Source: Anthoceros angustus (lineage: Eukaryota > Streptophyta > Anthocerotopsida > Anthocerotales > Anthocerotaceae). Taken from it: a stretch of DNA of 64,000 nt. Numbering within the stretch: position 1 is the stretch's first letter; every line of letters starts with the position of its first letter. A program made the translations under genes and the position numbers. Below, piece by piece: positions 59,301 through 64,000 of the stretch. The stretch covers positions 62,001-126,000 of the forward strand of contig VJWM01000287.1 in the NCBI GenBank assembly GCA_010909165.1, given 5' to 3'. The notes beneath the pieces were generated by a model. The model did no database searches and was not told the DNA's origin. It saw only the letters and a program-made list of their open reading frames with translations.

Positions 59301-59940
59301 GAAAATTAATGGTTGTGTTGTTTTAGGTTGTGACCTTGCGAAGATGGTCAATTTCGCCCAAGTCCTCGCCTTCATCAATTGGTTGCCAATTATGATAATG
59401 CCGTAAGTACCAATCAAGCCAAGTGGTCGTGAAAATTACATTTTCAATAATATATAAATTTCCCAAAATAAGGTGAGTATCAATGTTTTTTATTTTTAGT
59501 GTTTACTAGTAGCAGCGTAATTACGGTTTGGGTGCTAATTTTGGTTTTGTTTGTAGGTTTTGTTGAAGCAGTTCACTCTATCGGTATTTACTCTTCATTA
59601 GTTGAATTGTATTTCATGCACCGATATACAGAAACTCGCAAAGAAAAGGGTTCTTTGTTGGTTTTTGTATATCCCGGATCCGCATGAATATTATTTAACA
59701 GAAAATGTTTTTGTATTAGCGATTTTGGTGGGATTTCTAGAATGAGCTTCTAGACGACCGGTATTCACTTGGTCGCCATGTTTTCTACTCTAGTGCTCGC
59801 TTTTCCACCTTGATGGTAGATCATATTCACCCCACTTGGCATGTTTTCTACTATAGTGTAATGAATTTTACTATCTGGTAAAATAATGGCCAAAAGGCCG
59901 ATTCTCTCTCTAAAATTTCACTGACTCAAAAACTATCGGC
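59301..59940. other. Intergenic, nothing recognised
   Basis: AT-rich. The phrase 'catgttttctact' plus 'tagtg' occurs twice about 70 bp apart (59,778-59,862). No gene signal. Confidence 0.4.
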
Positions 59941-61570
59941 CGAGGCCCCAGAGCAGCGACTTTACGCTGAGAAGAATGACCCAGTAATGCAATTCCTGCG
60001 GCACAATCAAGACCACGAGCCAAACTGACCCCAATGTCGTTCGGCCTCTCACCGCGATCAAGACTTTTGACCGTGTCTTGTCACCGAGGGTGTCCGTGAG
60101 GAACTGCGGAGTTGAGAAACAATGATGGGTACATTGTGTTCCACAAGGTTACACACCAAATTTGTTTAGAAGGAGTGAGGCAAACTGCTAGTGGAGCTAA
60201 AGCGGGGCTTGACTTCCGGTCGCCACCCATTGGCGCCCAGGCGGGGTGCATCCGCCCGGGATACTCACGATGGCGTGGGGTGCATGTGGACGTACCGGTA
60301 GTAAATGCATCTGCGGTTCGAAACCACCGGTTCATCTGCGCGAAGCAATTACGGTGAGAAGCAACCAACAAGGGCATCGCAAGGATGCGGCCGGCAATGG
60401 AGAAGATGGTATGCTTACTACTAATGCAAATCTTGGGAAACAACCCGGTGATGCATACTGCTGCTTGAAACAATCACTTTGCTTAAGCATCCAGAATAAA
60501 GGTTACGCAAAGGTTTAGCGTTGGCTAATGATGTAGGTCATGGCGGTGAGCCGAGCATTCGTCCCATCATGTCTGCACCGTGATGTGTGCCAGCAGGACG
60601 ACCGGGTTTTGAGGCGGGGCGGCGGACTTGGTGACCCCCATCGCAACTCCTCCATGACAAAGGGAAGGCCTAACCGGAGCTGAGGACACTAGGGATGCCA
60701 GTGAGACAATGAGGCATTTCGGATGGTATTTTGCGAGACGGTGGGAAGGCATCGGGATCTGAAGGTGGCTCTCTGAGACGAGAGGAGAATTGGCAGGCCC
60801 GGTGAAGAAGGCGATCTCGGTTAGTCCCATCCGTGATTGCTCACGAGTCAAGCAGTGTGTTGGATCGTGAAGGGGTAAGCGAGTCCCCACCGTGGAAATA
60901 CATGAGGAAGGAAGAGAGAAGTGCTTTTGTTGGCAAGCAGTTAGGACAAGGGTGCATGACAATGGGAAAGCCAAGAAGTCAAAGAAACAAGGGAAGCCCC
61001 GGTGGAGAGAACAAAGAAGAAAGGAGGATGAACCGCTGCGGGTTTGTGGAGAAAGCTAGGGCTCAGCGATAACAGACTTCTTTGCAATAGGCGGATGCCG
61101 GCGGACGTAGAAAGGGACGGTGTGCTATCAAAGTTTGAGTCTACTTTGAAACTGCCAATCAAGTGTTGCAAACCCCGAGGAGCGTGAGGCGTGGTGAGGA
61201 AACTAGATCTCGCTTGGGTGGAGGCTTTGATGCAAAAGATGAAACACTGCCCTGGGTGGTTGTGTCGCCAATGGTTGTGATAGTCGATCCTTCAGTACAA
61301 AGAATTTGGACGTTGAGAAGGTGGACCAAGGTGTACAAGTCTTTCGCCTTGGGGGTAATCATTCTTTCCGTGCAAGGTCCGTCTGCCTCATCTGTACCAT
61401 CAAGAGTACAAGTGGATGGATGCATATGTCCTAGCTGGACTCACGGAGGACGAGATGAGGATTGTAGCTGACCACAACACGATCGCAGATGCAAGAAAGA
61501 CATTTACTTTCATGGACCGAGTACGTTACATTAGAAGTGAGTTGCTATCTAGGAGGTCGAAGGTTTGAAG
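59941..61570 (+). pseudogene. ParB-like mobile-element protein, degenerate copy (+)
   Basis: The best segment is at 61,330-61,560: an LGGNHSFRA loop, a frameshift, then WMDAYVLAGLTEDEMRIVAD followed by HN and FTFMDRVRYIRSELL. The G-G-N-H...GL.[E/D]DE.....HN layout is that of ParB/sulfiredoxin-like proteins and matches the 26.7-27.2-kb minus-strand segment. Upstream pieces (GYIVFHKVTHQICLEGVRQT at 60,127; MRPAMEKMVCLLLMQILGN at 60,390) may be its N-terminal half. Frames are interrupted several times. The molecular role is unknown. Confidence 0.45.
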
Positions 61571-62229
61571 TGCGACGAAGGTTGGAAGTCCGGATGTGTA
61601 TGCGCTGGCAAGATCCCAAAGTGGGATGCAACAAAGCATGGCCCCAAGGTATGTGATTACAGTGCTTGTGGACAACAACACCTTTGGATCACTGTGGCAA
61701 AAGTTGATGAAGAAGTCTGGAGGTATGTGGACTAGATATTTGAGAAGTGGGAAAGTGATGCCTATGAGAGACCTTAACACGATAATTTTTAAGGGGTGAA
61801 TAATCTCAAGGGGTTTTCCGCAAATAATCTCCTCAAGGGGTTTTGATGGGCCCTAAAATGCTTTGAAGGCATTGCGAAAACACCAAAAAAAAGGTGTCAC
61901 CCAAGAAAGTTACTACTTTCCATCCAAAGAATGTTTGTCGAATGGTGGTCGCAAACTCAACCTAGGGAATGATGCAAAGTAGGAACGGTGAGGAAGGCTG
62001 CACGGGCAAGTGACGATCAGAACTCGCTTTTGGATGGAAATGTGGTTTTGTTATGACACCACAAAAGCCACTATGTGTATTTCCTAACATGTAAACATCA
62101 AGAACCTGGACTTACAACATTAACTCGGGACCCCGAAAAACGAGATTTCGCCACTCATCCCCGTAGTTCAATCCATCGTCATCACTTGGTCCAAATTTCC
62201 TCCATTGTCATCACTATCTTCAGCGACAC
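61571..62229. other. Between convergent element remnants; nothing recognised
   Basis: A short direct repeat, 'aataatctc' followed by 'aaggggtttt', occurs twice at 61,800-61,842. No domain seen. Confidence 0.35.
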
Positions 62230-62950
62230 TTTCACCGCAGTTGTATGAAGCGCAACTCGCAGAGCTTATCCCTTATCGCTTTTTGTCCACCGCATACATG
62301 TTTCCGATGCTCAACACAAACCCATAATACAGTGATGACTGCTTCATCTACAAATACCTCTCAGATGTTTTTAGGTAATGGATCTTATTCCCTTTTTCCC
62401 AAGATTGGACCGATGGGTTACCACCGCGACTATGTGTTCCCATATCTCCTTCATACGCATCTATGTGCTCGGTCCGATACTAGTGGATAAGAAAGTGAGG
62501 TCGTGGTGCGTTTAGCTTCAATGACCTCCCAATCCGAGAATGGCTGTTATGCATGTCCGTATTGCGGCCTTTGCCGGAAACATCCCTCTCGGTTCCGTTA
62601 TGTCCCCATTCATCGTGCCATTTCCATGATTGCCTTCCCGCATTTTGATATGCCCCCAAATACATATCACGTGGGAGGTCCCTCAATAATGCCTCATCTA
62701 GCAAAGCTTCATCGGCACTTGAAGTGGTCAGTGTATGATCCACTTACGCGTGAAAACCACTTCCAAGGACGTAGCACTAGCCCAATGTTATTCTCCACAA
62801 TGATAGCAATCTCCTTCCGGTCCAGCTTCCCACCACTTATACTCTTCAGCGTCACCTATGGATGCAAATCTTTTAACCCTTCACCGCAAATGGGCCACAC
62901 CTTCCATCGGTGATAGGATACACCGTTCCTTCTTGTCCCCTAGCTTCACC
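62230..62950 (-). pseudogene. DUF7869-type element protein, C-terminal fragment (-)
   Basis: Minus-strand pieces TEHIDAYEGDMGTH (about 62,470) and EVFVDEAVITVLWVCVEHRK (about 62,340-62,290) correspond to SEHTDAYEGSMW and TVFVRKTVINLLWLQVELEK in the 35.3-35.45-kb C-terminal part of the plus-strand gene. Several frame changes occur. The core QLDN/RENKN region is not present here. Confidence 0.5.
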
Positions 62951-62959
62951 TATGCATGG

Positions 62960-63330
62960 GATGGTGCTAAGGGAGGCGCCGTCGCGCCCTCCCCATGCCA
63001 CTGCTCATGGGCGCCCGTGCGGCGCGCCTCCCCTAACACCACCGCCCATGGGCGGTAGGCAGTGCCTCCCCTAACACACCTACCCATGGGCCGGTGGCCC
63101 TAACACGCCACCTGCCCATGGGCGGTGGCGCCCTCCCCTGCCCATGGGCGCCACGTCCTCCTAACACCGCCCATGGGCGCCCGTGAGGCGCCCTCCTAGC
63201 ACCACCACATGGGCGGTGGCGCCACGCCGTCCTTGGGCGCCCGGCCCTAACACGCCATGCCTTGCCCATGGGCCGGCCGGTGCGCCCTCCCCTAACACAC
63301 CCTACCCATGGCGAAGCCCGGCCGGCGGCT
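62960..63330. repeat. GC-rich minisatellite built on palindrome GCCCATGGGC
   Basis: Irregular units of about 30-45 bp alternate 'cctcccctaacac' with the self-complementary word GCCCATGGGC or slight variants; at least six occurrences between 63,043 and 63,310. The words could form hairpins. No coding function is suggested. Confidence 0.8.
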
Positions 63331-64000
63331 TCCTCCTCAAGGCATCTTCGGAAAATAAATATTTAGCGCCTCAAGTATATCAACCATGGATTGCGTGGCG
63401 CGGGGAAGGCAGCGGCGGGTGCGGGGGAAGCGGCGGATTGGGGCGGCACCGGATTGGGCCAGGCTAGCTGAGGCGAGGCTGGCGAAACGCAGGCGTCGGC
63501 GGATTCATGCTACGGCTGGTAGAAGCGGCGAGCAGGCGTGGGGCGGTCGGCGGTGGCTGCGGCTGGGGCTGCGAGCTCGAGCCGGCGGACCGCAGGCGTG
63601 GGGCAGTTCCCGATGGATTGCCAGCGGCCGGTTCATTGCTGCGGGTTGACGGCGAACGCGAGCGCGGGCGCCCTCGCGCCTCGGCTTCCGGGCGAGGCCG
63701 AGGCGGGCCCGGCTCCGAGTCCTTCCGCGCCCGCGGGCAATACGGCCTCCGGCTGGCCGGAGATGCGATCAGCAACCCCGACTCGATCGCCCAGCGCTTC
63801 GCGTGCGTGCCCTTCGGGCTCGGCAAGCTAAAAACGTGACCGAGCCAAACCGCCCGGCTTTGAAACCTGACCGTGGTATAGCGCCTGCTTAGTAACCGCC
63901 CGACCAGCCCGGCGCGTTTCGCGGCCGTCAGGTTTTCAGTTTTGGTTTTGGCCGCCAGGCCCTGCGGTAGCGAGGCGGAGGCTCGCGCCAGCGCCAGCGG
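63331..64000. other. GC-rich end of window, no supported gene
   Basis: High-GC sequence with open frames on both strands because stop codons are rare. Encoded peptides are Arg/Ala/Pro-rich and lack domains. It could be part of a further element or a gene extending beyond the window, but I see no support. Confidence 0.3.

Noticed and set aside
63386-63839. Overlapping GC-rich open frames at the right end
   Set aside because: Three frames on both strands are open at once, there is no domain, and composition alone explains it.

Overview
The window looks like nuclear DNA of a land plant. Genes are split by short GT-AG introns of about 90-350 nt, and the recognisable families are plant ones: polyphenol oxidase, thaumatin-like protein, PMEI-type domain, U-box protein and MULE transposase. 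Several features point towards a bryophyte or other early-diverging lineage rather than a flowering plant: CRH-like GH16 domains in tandem, a U-box/SPRY protein, and many DUF7869-type elements. I cannot name the species. No rRNA, tRNA or CRISPR array was seen.

Layout. 0.3-2.5 kb: decayed MULE/SWIM transposase (-). 2.5-4.8 kb: AT-rich DNA with diverged direct repeats. 4.9-5.4 kb: frameshifted 3' fragment of a polyphenol oxidase (+). 5.7-6.0 kb: two minisatellites. 6.48-9.11 kb: six-exon secreted protein (-) joining a PMEI-like domain, a GH16 domain without its catalytic acids, and an intact GH16 domain. 11.33-11.83 kb: 32-bp minisatellite. 12.90-15.13 kb: four-exon gene (-) for a helical-bundle/U-box/SPRY protein. 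15.65-16.5 kb: thaumatin-like gene (-) with a premature stop. These three genes are the ordinary genic part of the window.

From about 18.5 kb to 63 kb the DNA is repeat-dominated. A 13.3-kb block (22,991-36,306) is bounded by a 26-bp inverted repeat. It carries two divergently oriented gene remnants: a protein with a ParB-like GGNH domain (-) and a DUF7869-type protein (+). Fragments of the same two families recur at 44.7-46.2 kb and 59.9-62.95 kb. Another unidentified family has copies in opposite orientation at 38.2-42.6 kb (-) and 53.8-59.3 kb (+). A third unidentified family ('gene X') has many small exons and introns of only 30-35 nt. It lies in opposite orientation at 43.8-44.1 kb (+) and 48.3-50.6 kb (-), around an exact 27-bp inverted repeat.

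A second layer overlies this. Many blocks of 0.5-1.85 kb occur two or three times in direct tandem, and the copies differ repeatedly by CAG or CTG in one copy against CG in the other. That is either a sequencing/assembly signature of CHG-methylated plant repeats or an unusual mutational process. It breaks many reading frames, so element ORFs between 18 and 62 kb should be read with that in mind.
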